From positions 310,001 through 374,000 of the forward strand of contig CP053161.1 of assembly GCA_014607495.2 (NCBI GenBank): DNA of 64,000 bases. The letters run 5' to 3'. Shown piece after piece: positions 26,336 to 39,434 of the stretch (the stretch's first letter is position 1; every line of letters begins with the position of its first letter). The DNA is from Carposina sasakii. Taxonomy: Eukaryota; Arthropoda; Insecta; Lepidoptera; Carposinidae. The notes under the pieces were generated by a model. The model saw only the letters and a list, made by a program, of their open reading frames with translations. It made no database searches and had not been told where the DNA came from. The translations under genes were made by a program, and so were the position numbers.

Positions 26336-29300
26336 AGTTACATGTCGACTATTATCATTTTCGGACCTGAAATTTGCTATAGATATTGTCGGATCTGAAA
26401 ATTTTCTATTATTAAGTTCCTATTAAAGACGGTGATAGAGTTTCACGCAACAGAGTATAATAAATGTGTGTGATATCCTCCGAAATACCAAATGAAACAT
26501 TAACATTTCCTGGAATTAAAATCGGAATTACCTTTACACACATTGGTAATAATTTTGTTATTCCATGAACATGCAAATGTCTTAAATCCACGCAATTTAT
26601 ATGAGTATTCACCATAAAATCGATATTCAAAGGTAAATATTGGTATACCAGTTTCTAAATTAGGTGATATTTATGTCATTTATACTGTTGCTAAGTCTAC
26701 AGAAGCTGCGGCCCCTCACAATAAGATATTTCACGTCACGTACCTATTCTAAAATGGAATGGAATAAAATCGCTTTATTATCGCTTTATTATATAAAATG
26801 ATTCGCATTTTGATTGTAAATTTAACAATTTGCATGTGATTTCAATTCAAATGGATTCGATTTTTAGTGTCTATGTGTATTATTTTTATTGGTAACTGGC
26901 CACACACGTCAGCCGTCTAAACACGAACGTAAGTAATATGGACAAGAAATTAAATTAAGTATGTAAACAAAAAGTTAATGACATCATGACCCAGAAAAGC
27001 CTTTTTGCTTAGGCATTCAGGAATTTGAGGAATATTTGAGTATTTGCTTTGTTAAAATGAGAACCGACAGCTCCAGCGAAGTGTGAACGATAAACTATTC
27101 AATTTGAATTTGGAATTACTTGTTACGTTGAAGCTTTGATACATTGTGTTCGCGATCTAAGTAAGTAAATTTCAAGAAATCCGTAGGACACGCGAATTGC
27201 GTAAAAGTTTCGAGGTATATGCGTTTTGGATTTATTGTTTAGCGATGCTTCACCTTAATTCAGTATGAGTTTTGAGTAAAGTCTAACATGGCTCTTTAAC
27301 AAAACTATACGTTTGATATTCAGGGAATTAAAAAATGGCACCATTGTCTACTTTGCTACCTAAGTTTGCTACCTTCAAAATGTCTATCTACATGTTCATT
27401 GATATTTTTCTTCCCGTCCTGTTAATTTTCATTTACTTAGGGTAAGTATCTCTATGATCCGTCATCTTGTTACTCACTCCCAGTTTACGCATATCCACAG
27501 GCATTGGGCGGTGCTATTCAACTTTGCTGATAACATTTTACACCAAAAATATTGAAGATTCATATACAATTACTATACCGGTTATTTCCACATTAGTTCA
27601 ACTAATTAGCCATAAGAGTAACGGAGGTGCAGATGTTATTAATTAACTTTGACATATTACTGCAAATTCTTAAGATTCGTATCTTTTAGGAATCCTTTGG
27701 AATGCTTGAAAGTTAAAATTAAAGTTACAAATTTTAATCGCAAATACTATTTTCTTAAAACATTACTAATTAGTTTTATTATTTAGTACTAGATAGAACC
27801 TAGACGTAGCCTAAACCTAACTAAATATTGATTATGTAGAAGTGAATAAAAATATCTTTATTATTTTATAGTTTGGAGCAAGAGAAATCATGAATCTGTC
27901 TGTGTGCTTACGGAACCGGCAGTTTTGACTTCAATTTGCACTTGACAATTTTTTTGTCTCGGGTAATAACCATTTGTCGAAATAGTTATTTATTGATTTT
28001 GTATGTTAATTACAAGACTAGTAGGCGACATGAGCAGGTTTTGCGGAATTTCGGAGTTTGATTTTTATTGTTTTCATTGTCTTTATTAGTCTTAATGTTA
28101 TAAAAAGGTATTGATGTTTATAATACCATACATACGGTTATGAAAAGCCAAAACTGGAACTCGAAGTAGATAAAGATTTATACTTACTTGATGATTATCG
28201 AAAATACTGTCAATAAAAATTTTGGTACATGTTACTTTATTTATCGATGGTTTTCCTACCATTTTCACATACTTAGATTAAATGTAATGATTTTGGTAAT
28301 GAGAATTAAAATTTTATTCAGAATCATACACTCATTACAGCATTAAAGCTTTGTTTAACGTTTTGATAAAACATTTTTTTGTCCTATATCACTTACTTTC
28401 CTAACAATGGGCTTTCTCCAGAGTTGCTTGTTAACAGAAAGTTAAAATATATTTCCTCGGGCGCCATTTTGACATTTTTAATATATCTATGAAAACCGAA
28501 ACTATCTCGTTGACATATATTAATAGAGGCCGAAGAAAGTGAGACGGAAGGCACAAGGTACTCTATAGAGACACACAATGCCGCGATTCTGCTACAATAT
28601 TTCGTGACATGTGCGAAGTACTGTGGTATACTAACTTTAATTTAAATATACTCGTATATGTACCTACCTATGTGGCCTGTAATACTAAAAAGTTCTTAGC
28701 CGTTGTACAGCGCATAAATCGGAACCTTTGTTGTCCAGCAGTTTCGTTAGCAGTCCCACTTATATGTTCGTTAGGTATACTGTTGTAAACTTTGATGTGG
28801 TTTACTTGCAGCGAATTACCCGTACAGTGTGTCTGTCGTCCAAAGGGAAATTTATTTATCTAATTCATTGTTATCACATTTTTCGACTTCCAAATGTATA
28901 TTTGTATGAATATATGAAGATATATCAAAAATCTTGAATGGTTGTTATGCTTATTTTTGGTACTGACCTTTTGTAGATATTTGATTTATATAATATCTTT
29001 CTAAATAAACTTGTTTTAACAATAGAAAGAAAGTGATCGAAAATAGTTCATTTCTTTATAGAATGTGATTTAATGGTATAAGTTAGGAAGTATCAAGGTC
29101 TAGCCTATATTTTTATTATCGAAATGCTCTAAAAACTTTCGGTATACAGATATGTTGTAGATTTGAAAAGCTGTTTTATGGGAAAGATGATCGATCAGTG
29201 TTAATTTCTTTTTTGTAGATGTGTAAAATGTAACTATCTAGTTTAAAATCTATCTGTTCTCTGTTTTTCATTAAGTGCAAGTCAACTGTATGACTTATAA

Positions 29301-29429
29301 AATAATAATATTCAAATAATCTCGTAACAGCAGGTATTCTCTGAATTTCCCCATTTACATAAAAAGTTTAGTAGGTACACTACACACTATATTATGAATA
29401 TTCGAGTATTATGTAATATTTATAATATT
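26336..29429. other. No recognised gene; one LINE scrap
   Basis: Only the RTE remnant at 27,450-27,505 is identifiable. The rest is AT-rich sequence. Confidence 0.45.
27450..27505 (-). mobile_element. RTE-like LINE remnant
   Basis: The minus strand encodes DMRKLGVSNKMTDHRDT, matching DMRVLGVSYEMTDNRDE of the copy at 33,048-33,354. The fragment is only about 55 bp and its ends are unclear. Confidence 0.55.
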
Positions 29430-29575
29430 TGATTACCCGCCTGCCTTTCTTAACTCCATACTACCAAATTTTATTAAAATCGCTTCAGCCGTTTTTACGT
29501 GAAAGAGTAACAAACATCCATCCATCCATACTTAAAAACTTCGCGTTTATAATATTAGTAGGATGTAGTAGGATA
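29430..29575 (+). mobile_element. Lepidopteran repeat, 3' part
   Basis: It retains the tail only: TTTTACGTGAAAGAGTAACA, CATCCATCCATCCATAC, CTTCGCGTTTATAATATTAG, TAGGATG. The last words repeat once more (GTAGTAGGAT). The head is absent. Confidence 0.55.
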
Positions 29576-32293
29576 AAAAAAATTTGAGAGCGCTCAAAAT
29601 TTTCTTTTGACATTCTCTATATAGGTATACTTATAAAAAATACATTTCCTAAGTTTATATAAAAATTCATTGACTGGCCCTGGATGGATTCCGAGGTATA
29701 AACCTTACGACACTCCACTATAAAGGATTTAGTGTTTGTAAAAACATGTTCTATGTTATTTTAATATTTGAGTTTTATATGTTTGAAATGTTTAGTAGGT
29801 AGAGACATTAATGGAGATATCTATTGAATTAGGTATTCTAACATACGCCTGATATTATTGTATGTTTAGTGAAGTTATGATACTGACAATACCTGACAAG
29901 ACTTAATAAAATATGTGCTATATTTTTACGAGCTAAGATAGGGGAATAACATACGAGTACTATTGACCAATACTTTAAATGCGTTTGGATTTCGCAGCAA
30001 TCATCCTCCTAAAAAAAGTTTGGGCGGAAGAGTTAATTATAAACACCTCAGTAATTTTCACCAGGAAACCTCTTAAGTTCCACGCGGTAAGTTATATTGA
30101 GCCTACCACTGCTTTTGGAGCATAAATATAACAATTTCGCGATAAGTAAAAAATCCAATAGCATATGTTTCCGAGTCATTATAAATGGGTATTAAAAGCT
30201 GTAAGCGCCATTAAAATATCCCAAAAGCATTTAAAATAATAGCAGTGTTGATAGCCATGGTAACAAAACATTCGCGTGATTCAGAAACTAGGTGAACCTT
30301 CGTATCGGGGTTGGGGCCGAATTAATCCAATTGATGAAGCCTCTGGAATGCCTAGAGGTTATTTATACGATTTTATTGTTTTAACACATTTTGATTAATT
30401 CGTTTTGTATGTTATTTTGACAAAAATTGCTGCTTTTTGATCGCGAATCTTACAAATCTTACTACGGATATGATGGAATAGGGACTAATTAAAAATGTTG
30501 ATTTTCTATTCGTTTACGTTCAAAAGAAGACAATATTATTCTTATTGGTTATTTCAACTCAAAGGTATGATTAATGTAGACATATAGTCCTTTCGTGTAC
30601 GAAAGTAACTCGTATATGGAAGTCTAAAAAAAGTGTTGCCGACAATGCACAATGAACAACTGATTTTATTAATGGGCGATTTGATTGTCAATACGAGTAT
30701 TTATCATTTTATAAGGTATTGTTGCCTGTAAAAGACTTTACTCAACGTCAAGTGGCCCAAAACTACCCTAAGCTGTTATTCTTTATGCACCCCACCCTAA
30801 GGGATGTTTTCGTCATTAATTAATTATGCTCCCTTCGGAAATTATGCACTGAATTAATGATTTACTTTGTATTTTCTTCTGATATTACTTTTCATGGTTT
30901 AAATTAAATAATAAAATATGAAGAAAACAGTGACCATTTTTATCCGATTGTGATGGATGGAAGGTAGTTGAAATGAGGATCTATGTAGTGACAGCCAAGC
31001 AAATATTGATATGCCGTCTTCGGACCACGTTTCTGAGGCGAAAACCACAGAAAATTTTCACGATATATGACTAAAGATTATAGCGGAAAAGTTTTGCGAT
31101 TTTTTTAATTAAATGATTTATTAACATGCAAATTTAAACATACGGATCCTAGCTTAGATTATATTAGCGTGTTGTTATTTTCTCTCACCGCAATCTCGAT
31201 AAGTCGCACCATCTACATACACTTCTAAAATCGGTTTAGTCCGGGAGTTGTTGATTATTACTCTTCGAAATTTCGCAACATTTAGTTTATGAATTTCTCA
31301 TTATTCATGCTTCAGTTATTATTCTAAGCTTGTTACTTACTAATTTTATATAGGTGAGATTCTTATTAGTTTGTTTTATTTCACTAAGACTATCAAATTA
31401 ATATAGTTTTATGTGTCCAAGCTGTTAAAATATTAGAGTTGTGGTCGTGAATGTGTTTGTATAGAAATTTTGATAGTGCAGCAGTTATTTACTACTTAGT
31501 GAATCGATTTATCTTAATGCATTTTGTACCCAATATGTTATACAATTCGTTTTAGTTCTTATGTGCGAAATATATAAACTCCTAGAATAAGTAGGCGCCC
31601 ATTTCATTGCAGTATGTATTTCTAAGACTCTCTCTTCATCTTAATATGGATACTTTGTTTACAGATATCCTATGCTATAGTTGCTATTTGGAGTTTAAAA
31701 ACCTTCTTGCTATAAATGGAAGGTGCGTGTTTAAAAGAATTCTGAAGTGCTAAGTCAAATCCCATGTAAATGCTTTACGTATATTTGCTCAGTGCATGCC
31801 TGCACTAAACTGCAAACATATGATACATGCCGTTGGACAAGTGCATTCAATGCTTTGACGAACGAAGGAGGGAAGTTGTCAGAGCTTTTATCAATCCACT
31901 AGAGATGGTTTCTGTTTGAAGAATCTTGAACGAAATCTGTGAAAATAGCAAATTTTAGACTATTGTATTGATAAAAAAACTTCCCTTACTGATTGAGAGG
32001 CTACTACCACTAGCGAAAGAGTTCCTCGAGGAGCGTAGAAGAGTACTGAAGAAGTAGAGAAGACAGTTGAATAGGTAACTTATTCTATGTAGCTGTCATT
32101 TAGCAGTATATTGCGAAAGACACTATATTCGCGCATCCGTGTTTTGACCATACAACGTTGTGATGATGTAGGAATTTCAAGGACTTAAAAACAGTTCTAA
32201 CATATAAGTAATATACATGGTTCCGATCCTGAAAATACCAATAAAACATATTCTATTGGTCCGATAGAACAAAATTGCAAGAAACTTATTAAA
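29576..32293. other. No recognised gene or element
   Basis: AT-rich sequence. A short moderately GC-rich stretch at about 30,290-30,355 (AACCTTCGTATCGGGGTTGG) was examined but not identified. Confidence 0.45.
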
Positions 32294-32625
32294 AACTAGT
32301 GGACGCCCGTGACTCCGTCTGCGTGGACTACAGAAAAAAAAATGTCGAAATTACCCAGGATAAAAACATTTTCCTGGGATAAAAAGTAGCCTATATGTTA
32401 AGTGGGACCTGTCACAATATATTCCTAAAAACTGCATCGAAATCGTTTCAGCCATTTCTGAGATTAGCGTACACAAACACACAGACAAACCGACAAACAG
32501 ACATAAATTCCAAAAAATCATTCTTTTAGGTACTATTGCGTTGATAAAGGTCTCCTATAATATTTTTTGTCATATATCTTCCATGCACAGACAGCGATCT
32601 GTTACATTTTTATTATAGTACTGTA
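32294..32625 (+). mobile_element. Lepidopteran repeat, long copy
   Basis: The head is ACTAGTGGACGCCCGTGACT, then GGATAAAAAGTAGCCTATAT, AATCGTTTCAGCCATTTCTG and AGCGTACACAAACACACAG. It ends in the CGATCTGTTACATTTTTATT block shared with copy 1. Confidence 0.6.
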
Positions 32626-33047
32626 TATAATATAGAAGATAAATCATTACTTAATTCTCCTCGTTATTATAATATAGGTATACCTACCATACCTACCTAC
32701 TTTACAAATTTTATAATCAATTACTAGGTAAAAAAATTACGACACAATTTTTTCAACACTTACTAAATTATTTATAAATAATGATATTTTTACTATTTGT
32801 ACACATGTCTGTATATTATATTGTTCCGGCTTGAGCTGGCGCTCGTGTGGAAAACTTTACCATATAAGCTATTTTATATGTCATAAAAACAATTATAATT
32901 ATGTCTTCGTAAATAAATTCGTCATCACAATACTAAGAACGACGTATTTTCATCGAAATTCCATAAGTATAATGTAAGCTTAGAGTCCGGAACCGGATAT
33001 TACCGTATTAAAACATGGACAATGAATTATTATTTAACTTTAACAAG

Positions 33048-33354
33048 TCTATCATCATCTTCCTGCTCTGTTCCCATTTATTTGGGGTCGGCGCAATATG
33101 TACTTTTCTTCCATTCATCCCTATTATCCGTCATTTCATAACTCACTCCCAGCACACGCATATCATTTCTCACACAGTCCATCCAACACTTCTTTGGTCT
33201 ACCTCTTTCTTTATATCCATCCACATTCAAGCACAATGCTCTCTGTAAAATATGCTTTTCATCCCGTCGCTTTACATGTCCGTACCAAGACAGACGGTTA
33301 CTTCGTAACTTGTCTGTGATCGGCGCAACTTTCAAACTTCCTCTTATATAATTA
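33048..33354 (-). mobile_element. 5'-truncated RTE-like LINE with 85-codon intact ORF end and 16-bp target-site duplication
   Basis: The copy is flanked by perfect direct repeats ATTTAACTTTAACAAG at 33,032-33,047 and 33,355-33,370. On the minus strand an unbroken frame (33,335 to the TAA at 33,078-33,080) encodes the C-terminal end of an RTE-type reverse transcriptase. Visible are RSNRLSWYGHVKRRDEKH, then GYKERGRPKKCWMDCVRNDM, then MTDNRDEWKKSTYCADPK and stop. A very short 3' tail ending in GATGATGATAGA follows, as is usual for RTE elements. Severe 5' truncation with a target-site duplication is the mark of target-primed reverse transcription. The open frame and perfect duplication indicate a young insertion. 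Confidence 0.85.
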
Positions 33355-33384
33355 ATTTAACTTTAACAAGTAAATATATGAAAT

Positions 33385-33530
33385 GTACGCATTGCCCTCC
33401 AGCCAGACAGACCTATGACTTGAAGAGGGCGGCTTGTAGTGACTGAAAGGCGAAAACAGGAGATCTTGTGTCGCCCCCGGGGAAGGCCTACATCCAGCAG
33501 TCGACTGCAATAGGCTGATGTGATGTGATG
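33385..33530 (-). mobile_element. SINE with the same head as the 20,305 family but a different body
   Basis: On the minus strand the first 65 bp or so (CATCAGCCTATTGCAGTCG, ACTGCTGGATGTAGGCC, CCCGGGGGCGACACAAG) match the head of the 20,305 SINE. After that the sequence is unrelated: TTTCGCCTTTCAGTCACTAC, AAGCCGCCCTCTTCAAGTC, TGGCTGGAGGGCAATGCG. It lies 15 bp from the RTE insertion at 33,048. Confidence 0.6.
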
Positions 33531-36434
33531 TATACGTAGTAGCCATCTTAATATAACCAGCTTTTAGTCACCCCTAGTATTCTCAAAGAGGTTGAGCAGA
33601 AGAGTGCAAATTTCATTACTGCTATTCACTTGTCAGACTGTTTTATAGTCGTGGGTAGCCTATCCTTAAAAGAAGAAGAAAAAGAAAGATTCAAATATGG
33701 AGTTATTTTCTAATCCAGTAATAAATAGGTATAATAAAATTATTTGAGGAGTGATCGTAGATTATAAATTCAATTAATATCGCAAAATCAAATACACTGA
33801 CATTTAAGTGAAATAAATATGAATAAATGAATAATCTATTATCATTAGGCCGTTAGACGAGTTTATTTATGCTGATATATGGTCAAATTGACCATATTCG
33901 GTCAAGGTACTAATATAAGGAGATTTAAATAGGTATTAGCACTACATATGCATAAATATATTAAATTCTCGTGTTATAGTGTTTATAACAAAAGGTTTCT
34001 ATAGGGTCAATCATATTAGAGATAGGCATGCCCATCCCAGTATTTTTTATTACTAATTTAGTTTAAAACAATGACAATAAAAAAAACAAAATACCTACAC
34101 ATAACTTCAATTTTCATCCTTTTAACTACAATCCCATAGATTTTTTAAAATTCAAAGTCGCTAATTACTTAACTTAAGTAGTTTATTAATCGTAATAATC
34201 AGTTAAATAATTGATTTGTTGTTTGCCGGAGTCAACTTATAAAGTTATAAATCTACTGCGACTATGGAGTGTGCCAGAAACACAACATGCAGTTTTCTTT
34301 AAGGTGCAGAATGTTTGCCACAGAGTGGAAATCTCAAAGCCACAGATGGCTCACTTCGAGTGATCTGGAATGTGCGCGAGTGTTTACTTACAAGCGTTTC
34401 GTTGTAAATTCCCTAGGTAATTAATGCGTGCGCACGCGCGTGCCGTTGGACCACTCACAGATTAACATTTTCGTATGCGCCATATCGAATTCGTTTTTTA
34501 ATTATCATGCAAATATTATGAGGTAAAGATGGTTGTACACTGGATTTTTTTTCTGTGCTATATATAATTTTACTGTGGTTTTCAAATATACGTAGGTAAA
34601 TATGAGTATAATGATAATTACCTATTTTTTTGAAATTCAACTGTAAAGTCGTCATTTGTTAGTACCTATATAATTTTTAGTTCTCTTAGAAATTAGAGGC
34701 TACGGTACCTAATTTAGAATTTCCAGTAAGAATAAAAAAAAACATAACATGAATAAAAAATGTTTTGCGTAAACCAAATTGTGCTTCAGTGAACACACCT
34801 TTATCACCTCACCGTTAATTATATTGCTTGAAGAAGGAATTGTGTCGCTCTTAAATGCTTTTGCGTCACAACCTATAGGAGTGTTTGTTTGACCGCGTCA
34901 TGTCTTACCAAAGAAGTTAAAATGGATGCCTTCAAACTGGAAAGTGCACAGGAAAATAGTCGTAACTTAAATATAGACAAATCCTTAAGCATTGGTCTCA
35001 AAATGATTTGATAAAGTTCCATGAAAAATCCCATTTTCACCTGCAACTGCGTAAGCCAGGAATAATAGAGGCGACTAAAAAATTGAAATATTAGAGATCC
35101 ATTTGTTTTTTCCCACTTGCATGGTACTATGTACATATATTTGAAAGGTAAAATATAAATTTAAAGTGTCCCCGTCTACATTTATAGTATGCGGTGTTAT
35201 TTTTAAGAAGAAAATATTCTTTTGTTTTATTTATAAATAAACAATTTAAAAACAAAAAGCTTCCTGGTAACACTTACCTAAGCATTTGGCGGGAAAAGCT
35301 GGAAGGGAGCGGGTGTAATTTTCTTGTGAAAATCAAAATTTATTTGTAAATGGCTTGCATGTGTCCATAAAGTGATGTTTTCTGATAGATATCTAAGTTA
35401 TATTTTGTTTACTTATGATGTGCGTATGCATGGTTTATATGCAGGTAATCTGAGTAAAACTTTAGTCGGAATACGATCTCTTCATGGGCTTATGTAAATT
35501 GTTTCTGCAATTTATTTTGATTTTGACTAATTTAGCATTCGCTTTTGAGGATTTTCCCGACGTTTTCATTCACCATCATTATCATACATCATCATAAATT
35601 TAGAAATCATTTACTAAAGACAATGGCTGTATGGGCTTAGTTCCTTGCCTTTCCTTCGGGATAAACCAAACAAAAAAAAACCACTTACCTAAGTTAGTTA
35701 TAACACTATTCTAGTAACCCTATTTTTCGACGGACGGGCTATTAATTTAGCGTAAAACTATGCGTGTATTTACATATGTATGAGACAAAGCATCAGTTTG
35801 TATGTAGTATTCTACCATCTGTATTTCAAAGTTAGAGAGTCTAATAAAATTTTACTAGTTTTTCAGTATAGTGCATTACATTTATTTGCATTTACAATAC
35901 GATGTATTGTTCGCTAAACTGTATAGATAAATATGATTTAAAATAATAATATTTGCTAGAGAGACACTTGAATTAGCAGTATAATAATAAAATGGTTATT
36001 TGCTTATATGGAGTAGGTAGGAATAAGTTATATTGGAAATTATTCTGAATCCGAATTGCAGTCAGTGAAAATCGTTTCCAAAGTATGTAGCCGTTATATT
36101 ATTTTTATTAAGCCGTTTGTATGACATAATAATACATATTAATCCGATTGTCCCTTCGTTGCTTTAAATTAATTGTTGCTTTAAAAAGAATCTGGAAAAC
36201 TGTGGAGACGTTTAAAATGTATAATTATTTTTGTATATTATCTCTAATCTATGTTTATTGCAAGTTTATTACATTCTTTGAATACTATAAGTTAATTATG
36301 TTCATTTTATGTAGCTGGGATAAATAGTGTGGCACACTTGGCCTTATGCTTTTAAAATCAAATGTAATATAATTCCCATAATCCACATGTTAATGTATAG
36401 GTATTCTTATAATAGGTATAACATTGTTTGCTTT
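33531..36434. other. No recognised gene; short alternating GC tract
   Basis: AT-rich apart from ATGCGTGCGCACGCGCGTGC at 34,424-34,443, a 20-bp alternating purine-pyrimidine run. At about 35,620-35,670 ATGGCTGTATGGGCTTAG and TTTCCTTCGGGATAAACC suggest an old SINE scrap. Confidence 0.4.
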
Positions 36435-36645
36435 GCTGATTCGAGGCTTTATTAGAATATTAGAATACTTTAGCTGCATCTCTTTCCGTGCATGTTGTAA
36501 AAGTCGACGTAAGAACACGGGCTCCTCGCAGGCTACGAGTATAAGCTAGTAACTTGCAACTGACCATTTACAACTGTCCCCGCTATGTTTAACGTGACAG
36601 TGGGGTCTCCTGTTTGATCCTGCAGTTCTGGCTACCTCATTTATG
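36435..36645 (+). mobile_element. SINE-like repeat (second family), copy
   Basis: Shared blocks are TTGCTGATTCGAGGCTTTAT, AGCTGCATCTCTTTCCGTGC, GTCGACGTAAGAACACGGG, ACAGTGGGGTCTCC and GATCCTGCAGTTCTGGC. It runs into ATTTATGTATGTAC, again a TATG-type tail. Confidence 0.6.
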
Positions 36646-37096
36646 TATGTACAAACATTATTTCACATGTTTCAATTTAATTACACAAACAATCCTTTTT
36701 AAACAGATTGAAATGCATTAAGAATAAACGCATTGTTTTTATAGCTTCTAACCTCCAGCCAAGGATCATCGTAGGAAGCAAGAGTCATCAAGACGACACC
36801 GCTGACCGCATGCCAGTATGATTACCTGATGATATGACCACGCTGTCGTGGTCACGGATCACGTCAGTACTTCATGGTCGATCTATGGGCTTCCCCATTC
36901 ATTAGGAGCATGTAAATGTTACACGAAAAAAACATGTTTGCTTGTGTGATACATAGTGATAAACTGTTTCTTTTACTGTACTTTCTATAGGGCATCATTT
37001 CGATAAATGAATTGTTGCTGGATCCAAATAATGATTTATTAATTAGCTGCCATGTATTTCATAAACTCCAACTAAGATACCGAACTTAAAATACAT

Positions 37097-37364
37097 ACAT
37101 ACATACATACATATAATCACGCCTTTATCCCTTACGGGGTAGGCAGAGCACTAAGGGCCGATAGAACCACATGGTGCCACTTCTGACCAATTTTTAGGGT
37201 ATAGTTGAGATGTACAAGTTCGGTCAGTAGTGACAGGTGGTCAACCCATCGCCTACAAAACACCAAGACCCTCTTGTCCCTCTACTGGCTTGTACAGTAT
37301 GCCTGGGAAGAGAAGCAGCTGTAGTATTACACGTTATTTTTTCACTCCCAGAGCAGCATAGAAG
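37097..37364 (-). mobile_element. SINE-like element (family with shared LINE tail), full copy
   Basis: The body is flanked by 13-bp direct repeats ACTTAAAATACAT at 37,084-37,096 and 37,365-37,377. In element sense (minus strand) it starts CTTCTATGCTGCTCTGGGAG and runs through TGTACAAGCCAGTAGAGGG and ACCACCTGTCACTACTGACC. It ends GGGATAAAGGCGTGATTATA followed by TATG repeats. It is the most complete of five copies in the window and defines the family's boundaries. Confidence 0.8.
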
Positions 37365-37984
37365 ACTTAAAATACATCTAAAATAAAATAAATCTTTATA
37401 GCACTACATTATTATGTATATCTTTAAAAAAATCGACAGAAGCTTTATTTTTGTAACTTAACTTCGGAATGAGCGTGTTACGCAGTTTTCCTATAACTTT
37501 GTAAGGTATTTATATTATTTCATTTCTTAGAATAACTCGTTTCATTATCAACCTAAGTATAATAATTGTATATCTTTAATTCTAAGATTTAATACGACCT
37601 TCTATCGGAATAGATGCTAAACACGATTCTTATCTCCTCAAAATGGAAATTAGAAATCGAATTATAAGAAAAACTATACGTAAATGGTTTTGACATGTAG
37701 ATTGTGGTATAAAATTGATAAAAATGCAAATGACTCATGCCGAATTACAATAAGATAAGATTCTAATAAATATTTAAAAATGGGACAATACGTTGTTCTG
37801 ATAGACGTTGTTCAAAATTTATTGAAAAAAAAAAATCACAAAAGATGAAAGCAGGTAAGTGAGATGAGGTAAGAGTGAATTTAGTGTGTTATTTTATTAT
37901 GAAGCAGATGGGTATGCAAAAATGCAAAACCAAAAATTCGAATATAAAAAATTGCAAATCTGTTGATAATGCTTTTAATCTCAT

Positions 37985-38210
37985 TGAGGGATCGCCCGCC
38001 ACCGGGCCCTATACCCTCCGCTGACCCTCGGATCTGCCTACTCATGATCACGAACACAAGACACTACAGTCGCAACGAGAAGCCAGATCCAAGCTCCTAG
38101 CATGCAACCATAAATACATAGCTGCTAATCCGAAAACCAATTAAAATTTTAATCGACATATGCTTCGCCAACACCCTTGGCATCATCAGGATTAGTTTTC
38201 CATGTTAGTT
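37985..38210 (+). mobile_element. Dispersed repeat copy related to the 56,188 inverted repeat
   Basis: GCCCGCCACCGGGCCCTATA, CCCTCCGCTGACCCTCGGAT, ATGCTTCGCCAACACCCTTG and GCATCATCAGGATTAG match the 56,188 left arm and its spacer in the same order. It lacks the inverted half. Class unknown. Confidence 0.55.
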
Positions 38211-38786
38211 CTATCTACCGAACCAACTAACTCATTTACTGCTTTTAATGATTATTAACTTAGTAACTTGCTAGACGCAGACGATTCACATACTTAAGTA
38301 AGCAAATATCCAGTTAGCTACAATCCAACAGTAGGTCACGTAGATGACTTTAACTATAAAAACTAAGAGGAATTCACAAATAGTGTCACTCTTGTAAACA
38401 TTTGCAAACGAACTTTGGACCTCCTGCCCTCGCTGGACACGCCCACGTCTGTAATGACAAACAGACGTAATGTACGGAAAATTTTAATATTGTCTTTTAT
38501 TATTTATTGGTCTGTTAAACTTGAATTAACAAAGGAATCCTAAAAGTGACTACGAGTTAATGTTACGATATTAATGTCTTGTGTTTGTAGAATTATTAGA
38601 TAAGCAGTTTTACCCAGATTGTCCAAATGGTATTATGGTTAGCTGAGTTACCAAAAGAAACATTCCAAAACCCTTCTACAAATATTTTGATTGTTGAATA
38701 TTGAAGTATGACTTTTCGTTCAGACTTTTCATAGCTGAAAACTATGATGATGATACATTATTTTTAAAATAATAAAATAATAATAA

Positions 38787-38979
38787 CTGCCACAGGGGGT
38801 TTTTTCCCATAGTCACCACGCTGGGCAGGCGGGTTGGTTGACCGCAGTGTGATTTTCGGACTATGTTGTCAGTACGGGAGGCGCTGCTGCCCACCTCCCG
38901 GACACCCTTAATCGCCTCGTACGATACCCACAGGCAGGTAGGGGTGGTACAAACTCTACTCTGCCGGCACCACGCGGCA
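38787..38979 (+). mobile_element. SINE copy, 5'-truncated
   Basis: It starts within the family at ACTGCCACAGGGGG and then matches the 20,305 copy: CACCACGCTGGGCAGGCGGG, CGGGAGGCGCTGCTGCCCAC, CTCCCGGACACCCTTAATCG, to CGGCACCACGCGGC. The usual head with CATCATCAGCC is absent. No flanking duplication was found. Confidence 0.7.
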
Positions 38980-39434
38980 TGGGATTAAGGAGAATAAAAT
39001 AAAAATTTCAAAACAGCATATTCAAATGTTTGTAGCATAGAGGCAGTTTCTGATGTAGTACGTATATACACCTTTTATTCAAAATCGATCATTACTATTA
39101 CCATGTAAACTTACACAATGTATAAATTGAAAAAATTGCATGCAATGTCAGTATATTTGCAAGACTTTCAAAATTGTTCACACTTTATTTCGTCAACTGC
39201 TACATTAGCACACAATAACAATAAGCCTGTGCTCAATCAATTCTTTGTTAATTGACTCTAAGTTTCAAACATCCTTTTGCAAATTGTTAAATAGAGTTAG
39301 TTCACCTTCTATGTACGTGTTTATTAGTTTATTTGTGATTGTTTTGTAATCATTAGATATTCAGATTTAATAGGTGCGAAAATTATGCAAGGCATATGTA
39401 GGTTAAATGGTGAATAACTGGTGAACTGTATTAT

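Noticed and set aside
33015..33319. Open frames on the + strand
   Set aside because: They are antisense shadows of the RTE ORF end at 33,078-33,335.
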